The notes beneath the pieces were generated by a model. The model saw only the letters and a program-made list of their open reading frames with translations. It had not been told where the DNA came from and did no database searches. Positions 1 to 11,239 of a stretch of 64,000 bases of DNA are shown here, in pieces. Position 1 is the stretch's first letter. Each line of letters starts with the position of its first letter. A program made the position numbers and the translations under genes. This DNA comes from Lepidurus packardi (Eukaryota; Arthropoda; Branchiopoda; Notostraca; Triopsidae): positions 2,237,001 to 2,301,000 of the forward strand of contig JAKZAN010000006.1 of assembly GCA_023053545.1 (NCBI GenBank), in the 5' to 3' direction.

Positions 1-935
1 ACGTATAAAAGAATAAAAAGTAACAATTCGCTATACGGAATTGTTACCGGTTGCATAAATTGTTTCCTATTCAACCGGTATAAATAGCAGGAATAAATAG
101 GGCTTGTTAGATTGATAGACCTGTTCAGGTTTTCGTGTCGCAAAGCATTTGGCTTCGGGATGCAAATTTTACTGTTGCTTTTTGAAAAAAAGGATATTGC
201 ATCACACCGGAGAAGCGTGGAAAAACGAAATTTTGCTATGTTGGCGTGCCGAAAGCAATGCAGCTGGAAGTATGACAACGAGCAATAGTTTTGGCACTTT
301 GGACTCTGAAATGCAAAGAAGCATGAGAAAGGTTTGCTGCTCTTGCATGCCAACGTGATTATTTCACATAGTTATACTATTATGCTGTGCCTTTTCGCAG
401 TATGTCTGGTTGTCATGATGCACTTGTGAGCCCAGTTTATAATTAACCTCAATTGATCCTCACGGAACTCGTGCGTCACTCTGTTCGTGAGCGAGGCGGG
501 GGGAGGGGAGGCCCCAGATCAATTCCCAAGGTCTCCGACAACAGTTGTAGTAGAGAATAAAAAAACATTTCAAGGATTTCTTTCTGGTGCTAAATGTCAG
601 CCTGATAATGAAGCATAAGGGAAGATAACGAAGTATGAGAAAGACTTGACTTTTCCTTATTGAAATATTGCTCAATTTTTTTCAATGCCATCCTTGTACA
701 CTTGTAAGATACTGGCTTTACGGTGACCAACTTTTGCTGGCATTGTTACAAGTCGTTGATGTTTAAGTACGCCTACTGAAAGGTCTGAAGTAAATTGCGT
801 CATAATGTGTCAACCTTAATGAAACTCACTAGCAGTCCGGTATTACAGGTTCTTTGTAAGTGTTATGTAATGTCAGACTTGTTTAGGGTCCACTGAGGAC
901 CTTTTACTTTATTTCTCTTGTTTGCTTCGTTCTAG
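1..935. other. No exon recognised; presumably Tribbles intron and upstream sequence
   Basis: No convincing exon is visible. The Tribbles kinase N-lobe and catalytic loop must be encoded upstream of position 936, but I could not find them here. They probably lie before the window start. Short open frames at 149-358 and 460-675 have no domain content or splice context. Confidence 0.5.
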
Positions 936-1545
936 AACGATTTTGCGATTGGAATCCCTTGAGAATGCGGTGGTAATTGAAGACGGCGCATCGGATGCCA
1001 CAGAATGGAAACGTCACGGTTATCCCGCTTATTTACCACCGGAAGTCCTCGGGTGTAGTAGAAACCAAGGGAATTTGCCAACACCTGCGTATTCGGGCAA
1101 ATCGGCTGACGTGTGGGCGGTGGGAATCATGCTCTACACGATGATGGTGGGGAGGTAAATTAAACGCCTTATATTCACGTGGGTTGCTAGATTTTTAAAA
1201 CTTCCCGTTTTGGCTATTAGGTATCCATTCCATGATAATGGTCCGTTGGGTCTATTAAGCAAGATCTTACGTGGACAATACGTTCTTCCAGATTTTTTGT
1301 CGTCCAGAGCCAAATGCATCATTCGCAATATGTTAAGGCGCAACCCACAAGAGAGACTCTGTGCCCAGGATATTTTGCACCATCCCTGGTTCTTCGCCAC
1401 GTTACGGACAGAGAAAACGGATCAATATCGGTCCAAAATTGACGCCACACCCTCGCCAATTGTAGCCACATATGATCAGGTTGTTCCAGATCTGGAACCA
1501 CCGAAGAAGAAGGCCAAAGTTCCAGGACCTTTGGATGAAGAATAG
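936..1545 (+). CDS. Trib: Tribbles-family pseudokinase, C-terminal part (last two exons)
   Basis: Exons 936-1154 and 1221-1545 splice in frame across a 66-nt intron (AG/G codon for Arg). The first exon begins in phase 2, so it is internal and the N-terminus is missing from the window. The translation shows the kinase C-lobe: LRLESLE, a PAY-PPE activation segment, [21 protein letters not shown] and the HPWF end of the domain. The short tail contains DQVVPD, matching the COP1-binding motif of Tribbles proteins, and then [10 protein letters not shown], which resembles a classical nuclear localisation signal. Known for the family: catalytically weak scaffolds that bring substrates such as C/EBP or String/Cdc25 to the COP1 E3 ligase. 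A generic CAMK-type kinase is excluded by the COP1 motif and the LRLESLE segment. Confidence 0.9.
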
Positions 1546-2449
1546 GTACACATGAAGCTACAGGTGTTATATGCCCAGAATTTTTACATAAGGAAGATTG
1601 TCAAAATCATTTTCCTCCGACAGCATGCTATTATGCAATTATTTGTATCGCAGGTCAGAAAATATGCCAGATCAGAACCCTTACGCTCGACACCCTGCCC
1701 ACCCCCGATTTATTGTTTCACATGAAAAAACGTTGTACCATATAATGTTATGTTTGACTGTACAGAAATCATTCAAAGATTTACCACTATTGCCTACCCT
1801 TCGGTTATTAATGGCGTATGTCAGTTAAATAATTTACTGAATTCATTTCCATGTCGATAGTAAATTTTGGTCATCCGGAAGATACGTCTAATTAAACATT
1901 TGTGGCATGCATATGAACAAACCACAAAAAGGAAAGGTGGCGAAAGGGCTATCGTATACGACAGGATTTGAATTTCGCGGTTTATCCGTCGGTACCCGCC
2001 TTTTTAACCCGCGGTTCAGGTTCCGCGTCTGACATAAGTGCCCAAGGCTGGCGAGCGACGCATCGATCTTTGCCGAATACCGGAGTATCGTGGCGATATT
2101 TCGTTCCAATCATTATCATTTACTATCTACGATTTTGTGCTACGGGTCGATTTAACATTTAGGCGGGACAACTCAGATTTGTAAGTTAACATTTGTGCAA
2201 CCTTTTATTAGAGTAAGCTTGGAAGTAGTGTTTATCTCAGGAAAGAAAAGCCTAGGAGTCTGACAAAGAAAATGGCGGCAATTGATTTGATTAAATACTG
2301 AAAGTGAAATCTTTGCGCCCTAGCCTATTTGCAAACGATGCATTGCTTGCTGACTACTTCCAAGAAACTAAACTATTATTCAGAGCATAATTTAAGTTAC
2401 ACAGCAAGTGTTGAGTCTTATTTTTTTGTTTTTTCATAGAGTTGTAACA
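1546..2449 (+). other. Intergenic: Tribbles 3' side and 5' region of the BED/hAT gene
   Basis: Tribbles 3' UTR followed by the leader of the next gene. A pyrimidine-rich tract ending in AG at 2438-2439 lies 10 nt before the ATG at 2450, so a 5'-UTR intron probably ends there. No coding exon was seen. Confidence 0.45.
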
Positions 2450-5400
2450 ATGGACGAGCACAATGAAGAAACGTCAAGTAATGGAATCGGTGGAGGAGAA
2501 GGAGAAACCGACGCCGATGGAGACGACGTTCCTTATACAGTTGTGGTACAAATTCCGAATCCTTATGGAGAAGGCAACGGTGAGAATCTTGAAGGTAGGT
2601 GTGCATTCATCTATCGACCTGTAAATTCCTTATCTAATTATGTAATTGTTTAGATCCCATTTACGTGTTCAGTAGTAACGCTGGGCAAGGAACTGATCAA
2701 GCCAGGATGAGTGAATTATATAGAGCTGTTACATCAGTTGAAGGACAGGATAACAGCAACGCTGATGAATCAAATCTTGAAGGTAAGTTATTAGTTTAAT
2801 TCTTGACAGGACGCTTTCTTGAACTTCAATTTTTGATTTTGAACGGGCATATCAAGCAGTTCAGCAAGAACTCGTTTCTGAACCTGCGTTCATCAGTGGA
2901 TTGTCCTTTCTACTGGGAATGCACTAATTAGTTTTCTCCCAGAGTACGTTGTCTTGGACACTGAAGTAGAAGAGGGCGGCGAAGGTGACATGGTAGAGCA
3001 AGAAGAGCAAGGTGAAGAAGTATCCAACACATCCGTGTCCAGCTCTCAGAATATGATGGGAACGCCTGTTCGCATTATTACCCATCCACATGCTAAGTCC
3101 TTAGTATGGAACCACTTTGGGTTTCTACCCATTGGCGATACAGACACTCCGGATCGTCGACGAACGGTATGTAAGCTGTGCTTGCGGGAACTGCCTTATT
3201 GTGGCAATACCACTAATCTCCAGTACCACCTTCAGCGTTACCACAAGTTCGTATTGTTTATTGTTTGGGAATAGCGCGTATAATAATCCATGCCTCCTTA
3301 GGGGCGTGTTGCCTCCCGGCGTGCGGGAGATTAAAGTCGCCCGAAATCCACGCCGTGTGTCACGCTTACCGGCACCATTGGGTGACCCGGCTAACGTGCT
3401 CTGTATATCGCCTAATCCAGCTGATGCTCGCAGTAGATCTAAACGTCGTACTGCTACTACTCCTTCTACATCAACAGCTTTAACCACTGTCAGCGAAAAT
3501 GATTTGTGGCACTGGCAAGTCGTCCGAAAGCAGCAGTTAACACAACTCTTGATGAAAGCTTTGGTTACGGATTGTCTCCCCTTGCAGGTATATGTTTCTT
3601 ATTTTATTGCTCTATACTCTACATCGACGCTGCTATTGTGTTATTTTCTATACAACTGTCTTGATTCTTTTTCTATTCTATTCGCATCTTTTAACCATTC
3701 ACTTATCGTCCTGATAGACTTTGGAAGGTCCCGGCTTTCAAAGCTTGATTCACTTATTGGACCCGCAGTACGAGATTCCCACTCCAATCCTTTGTCGTAG
3801 CACTTTGCTCCCGACCATGTACAGTGAAGAAAAGCGGAAAGTGATGAATAGCCTACAAGGCGCGGAATGCTATGCTTTATCCCTGGACGTGTGGAGAGGC
3901 GGTACAGGAGGTTGGTGTGGTTCTGCTCGTACAAAAGACTCGGACGTAACTTATTTAGGAGTTGCTGTGCATTACGTAGATCCCGCCTGGAATATTGACA
4001 ACAGGTAGGTCTCTTTATCTTCTTCTTTTTTATGTTTCAATGTGATATTATTTTGGAAAACAGATATTTGGGTACGCTGGAAGTTCTTCCCGGCCAAGAT
4101 TCCGAAGAACTTTCTCGTAACATTCAGCGTCTATTGAACGAATGGCGATTGAACCTCAAGTGGTCCTTAACGGGCTGCACTGCCCCTGAATATTCAATCC
4201 TGCCCCATGGCGTGTTATCATCCGCCTTGGGTTGTCTGCATCTTCCTCAAGTGCCGTGCTTGTTAGCAGCTTTGCAGTATGCTGCTAACAAGTGCCTCAC
4301 TCAGCCAGATGTGGAAATGAGTTTGATGCGCGTACGATCTTTGTTAACAGCGATTGAATCTAGCACACCTCCCATGGTTCTGCTTCGCGGAAAGGTGCAC
4401 GAGAAGCTGACAGCCCATAATCAGACAACAAATTTGTCATTCCACAAGTCGGCTTCGTGGCCTCAGATTTATCAGCTTTTGGAAAAAATCTACGTTGTGC
4501 GTGACTTAGTAGTGGGCCCTGAGTTGCCGTTTTTGACAAATAATGATTTGATAAGTATCGAAGCACTTATTATGGTCCTAAGACCTTTACAGGTACAGTA
4601 GCATCCTGTCAAAAGAAGTCTATTTCCTTACCATATCGTTCTTTTCTGTACTATGAAACATTGATTCTCTTATAGGAAGCTGCCGAGACCCTGAGTGGCG
4701 AGCTCTACCCATCCGTCTCACTGGTGTTGCCACTTTTATACAAGTTGACGAACGTGAACTTGATTGAAACAACTGATGACAGTGCGCTGCTCTCGGATTT
4801 AAAAAGCGTGACCAGAATAGCGTTACGTAATGTTTACGAACGCGAAGAAGGCAGCAGCATTTTGAAGATGTCCATGTTCTTGGATCCTCGTTTGAAACGC
4901 TTGCCTTTCTTTTCCAAAAGCGAAAAATCTGACGTCCATGCCTTAATTCGAAAGCAACTGAGCAAGGTAAGCGGATTTACTTACCTCTTTTTTTAAGACG
5001 GAACGCCCAAACTAAGTATGTGTGTAAGCAGGTTGTCAAGAAACAAAATCAAGGAGCTAGCAATTTGACGCACGTGAAGGTTAGTGGGACTTCGGCGGCT
5101 CCTTCAAAGAAGCCCAAGTTGGCTGCATTACTGCACGACATCTTCGCGGACCCAGATCAAGCAGCCAGGGATAGTTCGCCGGCTCTCTCCATGCCGGACA
5201 ATATCGCTCAATCCGAACTGACCTGCTACGAGAATGAAGAAGCTGTGAGCTTAGAAGAGTCCCAACCATTGCATTGGTGGAAAGCTCGTGAGGGCCAGTA
5301 CAAGTTTCTCTCCAAATTGGCAAAGCGTGTATTATGTTTTTCGGCGGTTGCTACGCCGACACGCCGTCTGATGACCTCAGAGGGCGTATCCTGGGCTGGC

Positions 5401-5484
5401 CGCCGAGGTGCTTTGCCTTGTGAAGACGCTGAGCATTTCCTTTTCTTGTCGGAAAATTTTGCGCATTCGAATGTTGAATACTGA
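2450..5484 (+). CDS. BED zinc-finger protein derived from a hAT transposase (ZBED1/DREF-like)
   Basis: Eight exons: 2450-2594, 2654-2782, 2943-3246, 3302-3587, 3718-4004, 4064-4592, 4676-4966, 5032-5484; 807 codons. The N-terminus is acidic. A BED finger lies at about residues 138-192 (W-HFG, C-x2-C, GNTTNL-HL-x4-H). The central part aligns with the hAT RNase H-like core (PGF-L-LLDP-Y near 290; LSGELYPSVS near 565), and an hATC dimerisation-like end (PLHWW, LAKRVL) lies near 735-800. Acidic core residues look eroded: LDVWRG keeps one Asp, the following segment reads LTGCTAPEY where an Asp is expected, and the SER-x-FS motif reads TRRLMTS. Introns, no visible terminal repeats and a full-length frame suggest a domesticated DNA-binding regulator, like DREF, rather than an active element. 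This is inference. A dead transposon copy is less likely because 2.4 kb stays open through eight exons. Confidence 0.82.
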
Positions 5485-5698
5485 ATAGATTTTGTTATAG
5501 TTTTCAAGTCGGCGATTAAACCGCACGTCGAGTTGCCAAGGAATTTTTTTAGTTTTTTAGCTTTCATGTGAAAACGCTTAGAAACCATTTGATGGAATTT
5601 GACAATTTTGAGGACGATTTAATCATGTATTATTTGCAGCAACATGGCATTAACTTCTAAAAATTCAAAGTTTTTAAAATAACTTTTACGAACGGACG
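5485..5698. other. Convergent 3' region between BED/hAT gene and BTB-ZF gene
   Basis: About 210 nt separate the stop codons of the two convergent genes. No further gene is visible. Confidence 0.5.
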
Positions 5699-7587
5699 CT
5701 ATTCATTCTCGAGAATACTTTCTTGCTTAATATCCATTACGAGCTCATTTTCACTGCCCTGGTCATCATCACTAGCATCCGTTACTTGGCGCGGGGGTCG
5801 AGTGCGTCTGTCAATACTGTGGATCACACGTTCATGGTAGGATCTGGGAACGGACCCAGAATAAGGGAGAGAGAATTTATTTCGTGAAAAAAAAAAACAC
5901 TTTGTAAAGTAGAATTTCTCTCTCACCGATGGTTTGGTTGCCTGAAAGCTGCCGTACATTCTGCTATACTGCAACCATAAGGTCGGCCGTCACTTTCAGC
6001 TGCAGCAGCATCCTTGGAATCTACTGCAGGGGTCATTTCTTCCGTTTTTTCACCATGCACTGTTTTCTCGTGATGGGAGCGATGGTGTCTTTGCCTAATT
6101 TGAAATTCTAGTAAGTGACTCGGAAAGAATCTAATTAAAGTGCATGCCTCGTGTCGACTAAAAAATGGAGTTAAAAAGGAGAAAAGAAGCTTTGGGGATG
6201 CCGAATGCCTTATGTTAAACGTACCGGAATGTCGCGGTACAGAAATTGCAGGCGAACGGTTTTTCTCCCGTATGCAAAAGCAAATGAGTTTTTAATGAAC
6301 CGTTGTTCCGGAATGTCTTCTTGCATAAGAAACACAAGTAGTCTCCCTTCATTAAACTCTTGCACATGAGTGTGTGGTACACGTAGCGCGTATGACTGGG
6401 GACTAACTTGAGACAATACTTGCAAGCAAATTTCGTATCCGTAGGATGGTACTCGGCGTGTGACAAGAAATCATCTAGTGTGGCCATAATCTGGGGATGG
6501 GTTAAAGTTTATGAGTCTTAATTAAAAATGAAAGCGCTCTTGTGGTTCAGTAAAGGACAAAAGGAAATATTACTTGTCCACAGTCTGGACAGGGTGGGAA
6601 CAAATGATTTTCTCGTAACATGTGTTGGAAGAGCTGGTTGGTAGCACGGAAAGTCTTTTTGCATTCCCGGCAACTAACGGCATGGGCTCCCATGGATTGT
6701 TTGCGTGCCGTAACAGCACTACAGGCAGTGGCAGCGTTGTTCGCCTGATCGACTGTGCTGCCGGCAGCATTGTCATTGTTCCTTTCAGTTTCGTTATTAT
6801 TGTCGGCAGGTTCCATTAATTTCTTGCGTTTGGCCTTCACGTAAGCTCGTCTAGTATTACTTGCAGCTGGGTTAAGGCGTTTGCGCGCCACTAGTTTCTT
6901 ATCCTTTGAAGACGTGTTGCTGAAAGCAACGTCTTTCTTGTCTTTCTTCGATATACTACTTCGGCTCACTGGAGTAAGAGATGAAACAGAAGCGGCCTCG
7001 TTGAAATCCTCCTCTTCGTCGTCTTCTTCCTCCAAGGCCTCGGACTGGTCTGTAATTGCATTCGACGTGATTTAAGGGAAGTCAGCTTGTTTCGTTGGTA
7101 AGCAATTTTTTGTAATTTTCTTTAAGTTCTTTTTTATTTTATTTTTTATCCTACCTAGAGAAAGGTCCCTTTGAGCCTCTCGGATGACCGAATCGATGGC
7201 TTTGTCATTACATACGTTGATGTTCAATAAAGCGCCGAGTTCCCGCAAAGCTATGACTTGTCTAAGATTAAGGCACAGTTCCTCCACACCGTATAAGACA
7301 TCGAGCAAAACTTTAAAACCCTCGTAAGGGACATCCGGAATGTGTATTACGGTAATGGCATCCGGGTTTTCTGTCAGAAGTCTCCGCAATAAGGGACTCG
7401 TGCAAGCCAGAATCATGCGATGAGCAAAAAATGTCCCTTCCTTGCAAACAAACTGGACGTCCGTGAAAGAAAGGCGGCGTTGGCACCCGTGAATGGCCCT
7501 CACTAAAGATTCACAGTGCTGAGCATAATTCAACTTCATGTGTTCGTTGTCGGGCTTTGGCATTACGGCCATGGAAGTAGTAGCCAT
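5699..7587 (-). CDS. BTB domain and C2H2 zinc-finger transcription factor
   Basis: Five exons read from high to low: 7587-7155, 7049-6574, 6490-6225, 6094-5927, 5843-5699; 495 codons. A BTB/POZ fold occupies about residues 20-140, with the characteristic SFTDVQFVC, FFAHRMILACTSPLL and GFKVLLDVLYG segments. A basic/acidic linker with KKDKK and KAKRKK stretches follows. Then come C2H2 fingers: SCRECKKTF with H-x4-H, a finger split by an intron (CPDCGQ to SHAEYH), one beginning CKYC, CFLCKKTFRNNGSLKTHLLLHTGEKPF, CNFC continuing to HHEKTVH in the next exon, and CSIAEC continuing to HERVIH in the last exon. Introns falling inside fingers are all phase-compatible. The role is inferred: BTB-mediated dimerisation and sequence-specific DNA binding. 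No ortholog could be named. Confidence 0.85.
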
Positions 7588-8472
7588 CGCCTTTGCCTTT
7601 GACTATAACGTACAATAAGAAATAGCTTTACGGTGGCCTGCTTACTTCTTTCTCGCGTGTAATTAGTTATACTTGCAGATATGGTAACGAGGGGGGCACG
7701 ACGTGCTTCGGGTGTAGTGTTTCTGGACAAGCGAGCAACACTAAGTTCATCGACCTCCTGTATCCGTCCTTTGCACGTCTTCTTGTGTCTAGCTCCCCGA
7801 ACCCGTCCTCCACAAGCGGATCTTGGTTCTACAACTACTTCCAAGGCAAAAGCCGACCCTTTCCCTTCACTTGGGGCTGACTTCGACGACTACGTCTTCA
7901 AGCGCCCCACGTTCCACGCAGCGCCTTCGTCTAGCGAAAATGCAATATCGTTTTGAAGGCACACAAGGCTGTTGGGATTTTGTCACAGATCCAAGGCTGC
8001 CTTGCATTTAATATCAGATTTGTAGAGAAAGAATCACATCTGTGATCCTCACACAACAGCTCCGGCCCCAACTCCTCACGTCTCTTATCTCGTGTTTCAC
8101 TTACCTGAATTCGCCTTCGTCGAGGTCGTGAGCACTGAGCTAGCAAGTGGTAGCGGACACCGTCTCTCGGGGCCGGTTAGATTAGAGAAAATTGCAGACA
8201 ACAAGAAAATTTTAAGGATATGAACATATTTCTATTTTAATTACGTTAATTATTAGATAACCCATTTTCACCGCGATTATGAGCGAAATCCAGTTCGCAT
8301 TAAGCTTCTACTACGACTGGCAACGCTGCGCTCGTCTAGTTCTGTTTACCTTCCTTGTGTCGTGTGTGTTCTGGGTTGTGCCGTGTTTTCTTCTCCTCTT
8401 TGGCCTATATTTCCTTAACAGGAAAGTTCGGAAGGTAAACACGCTGAGCTAAAAGACAAGTTCAGTCTGAGG
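7588..8472. promoter_or_regulatory. Shared 5' region between divergent BTB-ZF and MCCC2 genes
   Basis: The two start codons face away from each other, 885 nt apart. Both promoters and leaders must lie here. Open frames on + at 7681-7956 and 7823-8011 lack homology signatures and are treated as chance. TTCAGTCT at 8460 resembles an arthropod initiator, 13 nt before the MCCC2 ATG. Confidence 0.4.
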
Positions 8473-10832
8473 ATGTTTAGATATGGAGCTATTGTTTCAA
8501 AAGTAAGATTGTTGGCAAGCAACGCGAACGGTTTATGCTTCCATGCTGCCAAACAGCAGTCTCAGTACCATACAAATAATACCCTAGTTTTCAGGACTCA
8601 AGTGGACAGAAACTCACAAGATTATAAGGTATCCGTAATGGCCACTGGAAATAAAAGCATTGCTTGCAATGATAGTTTATCTCCCGCCAGGAAAATTCCC
8701 ATGCTATGCGAAGGCTCGTTTCTGAGCTACAGAGCACTGTTCAGACTGTAGCGCAAGGAGGTGGTAGTAAAGCCATAGATAGACATGTTTCCAAAGGAAA
8801 AATGCTAGCTCGTGATAGAATATCTGCCCTGTTGGATCCAGGATCCCCATTTCTAGAGCTGTCGCAGTTGGCAGGTTACAAACTATATGGGAAAGAAGAA
8901 GTCCCAGCTGGTGGGATCATAACGGGCATTGGGAGAGTGTCTGGGTAAAAAGAACTCCCATTATTTTTATGTTTCCACCATTTAAAGAACTCGGTACTTA
9001 TTTAGAGTGGAGGTTATGGTTGTAGCTAATGATGCCACTGTCAAAGCCGGAACATACTACCCAATTACCGTAAAAAAACATCTGAGAGCACAAGAGATTG
9101 CACAGCAGAATCGTCTGCCATGTATTTACTTAGTGGACTCGGGCGGAGCCAATTTACCTCGTCAAGCTGACGTCTTCCCCGACAAAGAGCATTTTGGGCG
9201 CATATTTTTCAACCAAGCTAATATGTCGGCCATGGGAATTCCACAGGTTATGCTCGTTTCAATTCCTTTCCTCTTTCGCTTTCATCGTTTCTTTCTTATT
9301 CAGTAATGGTACAAAAATGTTCGGTGTAGATTGCTATTGTCATGGGAAGTTGTACTGCCGGTGGTGCTTATGTTCCCGCTATGGCTGACGAATCGATAAT
9401 CATTAAAGAGCAAGCCACTATTTTTTTGGCTGGACCGCCTTTAGTCAAAGCCGCAACAGGAGAAGAAATCTCGGCAGAAGATTTAGGAGGTGCAGCGCTC
9501 CATTGCACGTAAGAAATCTTCCTTCCCTTTTTTTGCTCCGAGTTTTTTCTTCTCCTTTTTGTAAAAAGATTTAAAAGCTTGTTCTTCGTTAGTAAGTCGG
9601 GTGTAACCGATCATTTTGCGCTTGACGATGCACACGCACTTCACTTGGCAAGAAGAGTAGTTATGAATCTCAACTGGTATGGTACCAAGGAAACCGGTCA
9701 ATTAATCGTCCCGGGTACGAACGATATAATGGAACCACTTTACCCTGCCGACGACTTGTATGGTATCATCGGTGATAACCTAAAGAAAACGTACGACGTT
9801 AGAGAGGTGGCTGCATTCCTACGCTAAGTGACTTTTTATCCAAATTTCCGTATCCCCAGGTGATTTCCAGGATTGTGGACGGTTCGCAATTTGACGAATT
9901 TAAAGCCCTGTATGGTACAACCTTAGTCACTGGCTTCGCTCGCTTGTACGGTAATCCTGTCGGTATTATTGGTAACAACGGTGTGTTATTTGGGGATTCT
10001 GCAGTCAAAGTATACTTCTTTTCTGTTGAAAAGATAAAGATAGTCCTATTTTATCATGTTTTTTCCGTCTTAGGGAGCCCATTTCGTGGAATTGTGCTGC
10101 CAGAGAAAAATTCCACTTCTCTTCTTGCAGAATATCACTGGTAGACAAGGGACCGTCTTTACTGGTTTGCCTATCGATTGATTGTATTTTTCTTCCCTAG
10201 GCTTTATGGTGGGTAGGGAAGCCGAGTCTTCTGGTATTGCCAAACACGGCGCTAAAATGGTAACAGCAGTTGCTTGCGCCCAGGTGCCTAAGCTTACGCT
10301 TATTGTTGGCGGTTCTTACGGAGCTGGAAACTACGGCATGTGTGGTAGGGCTTATAGTCCGCGATTTTTGTACATGTGGCCCAACGCTCGTTGCTCTGTG
10401 ATGGGAGGCGAGCAGGCTGCAAATGTCTTAGCACAAATCACCCGGGAGCAACGCCAACGAGAAGGCAAAGCAGTATGTATTCTCGCTTGGGACGAAAGCA
10501 AAAAAAAATATCCATTTCATTGTTGTGTATCTTTTCAGTGGAGTGAAGACGAAGAACGGAAGTTAAAGGATCCTATCGTGCAACGGTTTGAAGAAGAAGG
10601 AAACCCATACTATTCCAGTGCACGGTAAGTGAGCGTTTTCCATATCATAGAACTGCACGCTCCCATGGGTTCCATTCATCCATTCACTTGGCACGTTTTT
10701 ATTGGGTATATTAGGTTATGGGACGATGGCGTTATCGACCCTGCTCACACGCGACAGATCTTGGGACTGAGCTTAAAAGCAGCTTTAAATGCCCCGATCC
10801 CAGACACTAAATTTGGCGTTTTCCGTATGTAA
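8473..10832 (+). CDS. Mccc2: Methylcrotonoyl-CoA carboxylase beta subunit, mitochondrial
   Basis: Ten exons: 8473-8628, 8691-8944, 9006-9246, 9330-9508, 9593-9806, 9860-10009, 10074-10140, 10201-10472, 10539-10624, 10715-10832; 578 codons, close to the vertebrate length. The first exon gives a basic, hydroxylated N-terminus typical of a matrix-targeting peptide. Carboxyltransferase hallmarks follow in order: [106 protein letters not shown] and a FRM C-terminus. Known role: with the biotinylated alpha subunit it carboxylates 3-methylcrotonyl-CoA in leucine breakdown. The related propionyl-CoA carboxylase beta is excluded by the MCCC2-specific blocks. The alpha subunit is not in this window. 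Confidence 0.97.
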
Positions 10833-11203
10833 AAAGTAAAAAAGAAATGAAGCGTATTTTAGCGAGAAACAAGTTTATTGCACTAGATTTTTTTTTAAAT
10901 CCAAAGTTTCCTTGTAGCTCTGCCGGCTTTCAGCAAGAAGAAAAAGTTTACATACGCTCAGTTATCCAAGGTTTTGTTACCTTAATAACTGTCACTTGTT
11001 TACAAGAATTGGGATCTTTTTATCCCACCCTACACCGTCCGCAAGCATGTCCCCGGGGTTGGAAAACACCCCTTCTGCTGAAAAGCAGTCTTCTTTTTAG
11101 TATAGTTTACGTTGTATCACAATTTGTAAAAAAGTATTCAGCTCCGGGAAAAAGAGGTTGCATTAAGCTGACGAAGCCTCCAATTTTGGTCGGGAAAAAA
11201 AAC

Positions 11204-11209
11204 TTTATT
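11204..11209 (-). promoter_or_regulatory. AATAAA polyadenylation signal of the ZP-domain gene
   Basis: On the minus strand AATAAA lies 31 nt beyond the stop codon at 11240, a suitable position for 3'-end formation. Confidence 0.5.
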
Positions 11210-11239
11210 GGAAACAGTCAGCTGAAACGACACTAGTTC

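Noticed and set aside
7681-8011. Two overlapping plus-strand open frames between BTB-ZF and MCCC2
   Set aside because: No motif, no splice context, and the position in a divergent promoter makes chance opening more likely.
10847-11236. 129-codon plus-strand frame after MCCC2
   Set aside because: It lies in the gap between convergent genes, has composition unlike a folded protein and no domain, and is probably 3' UTR.
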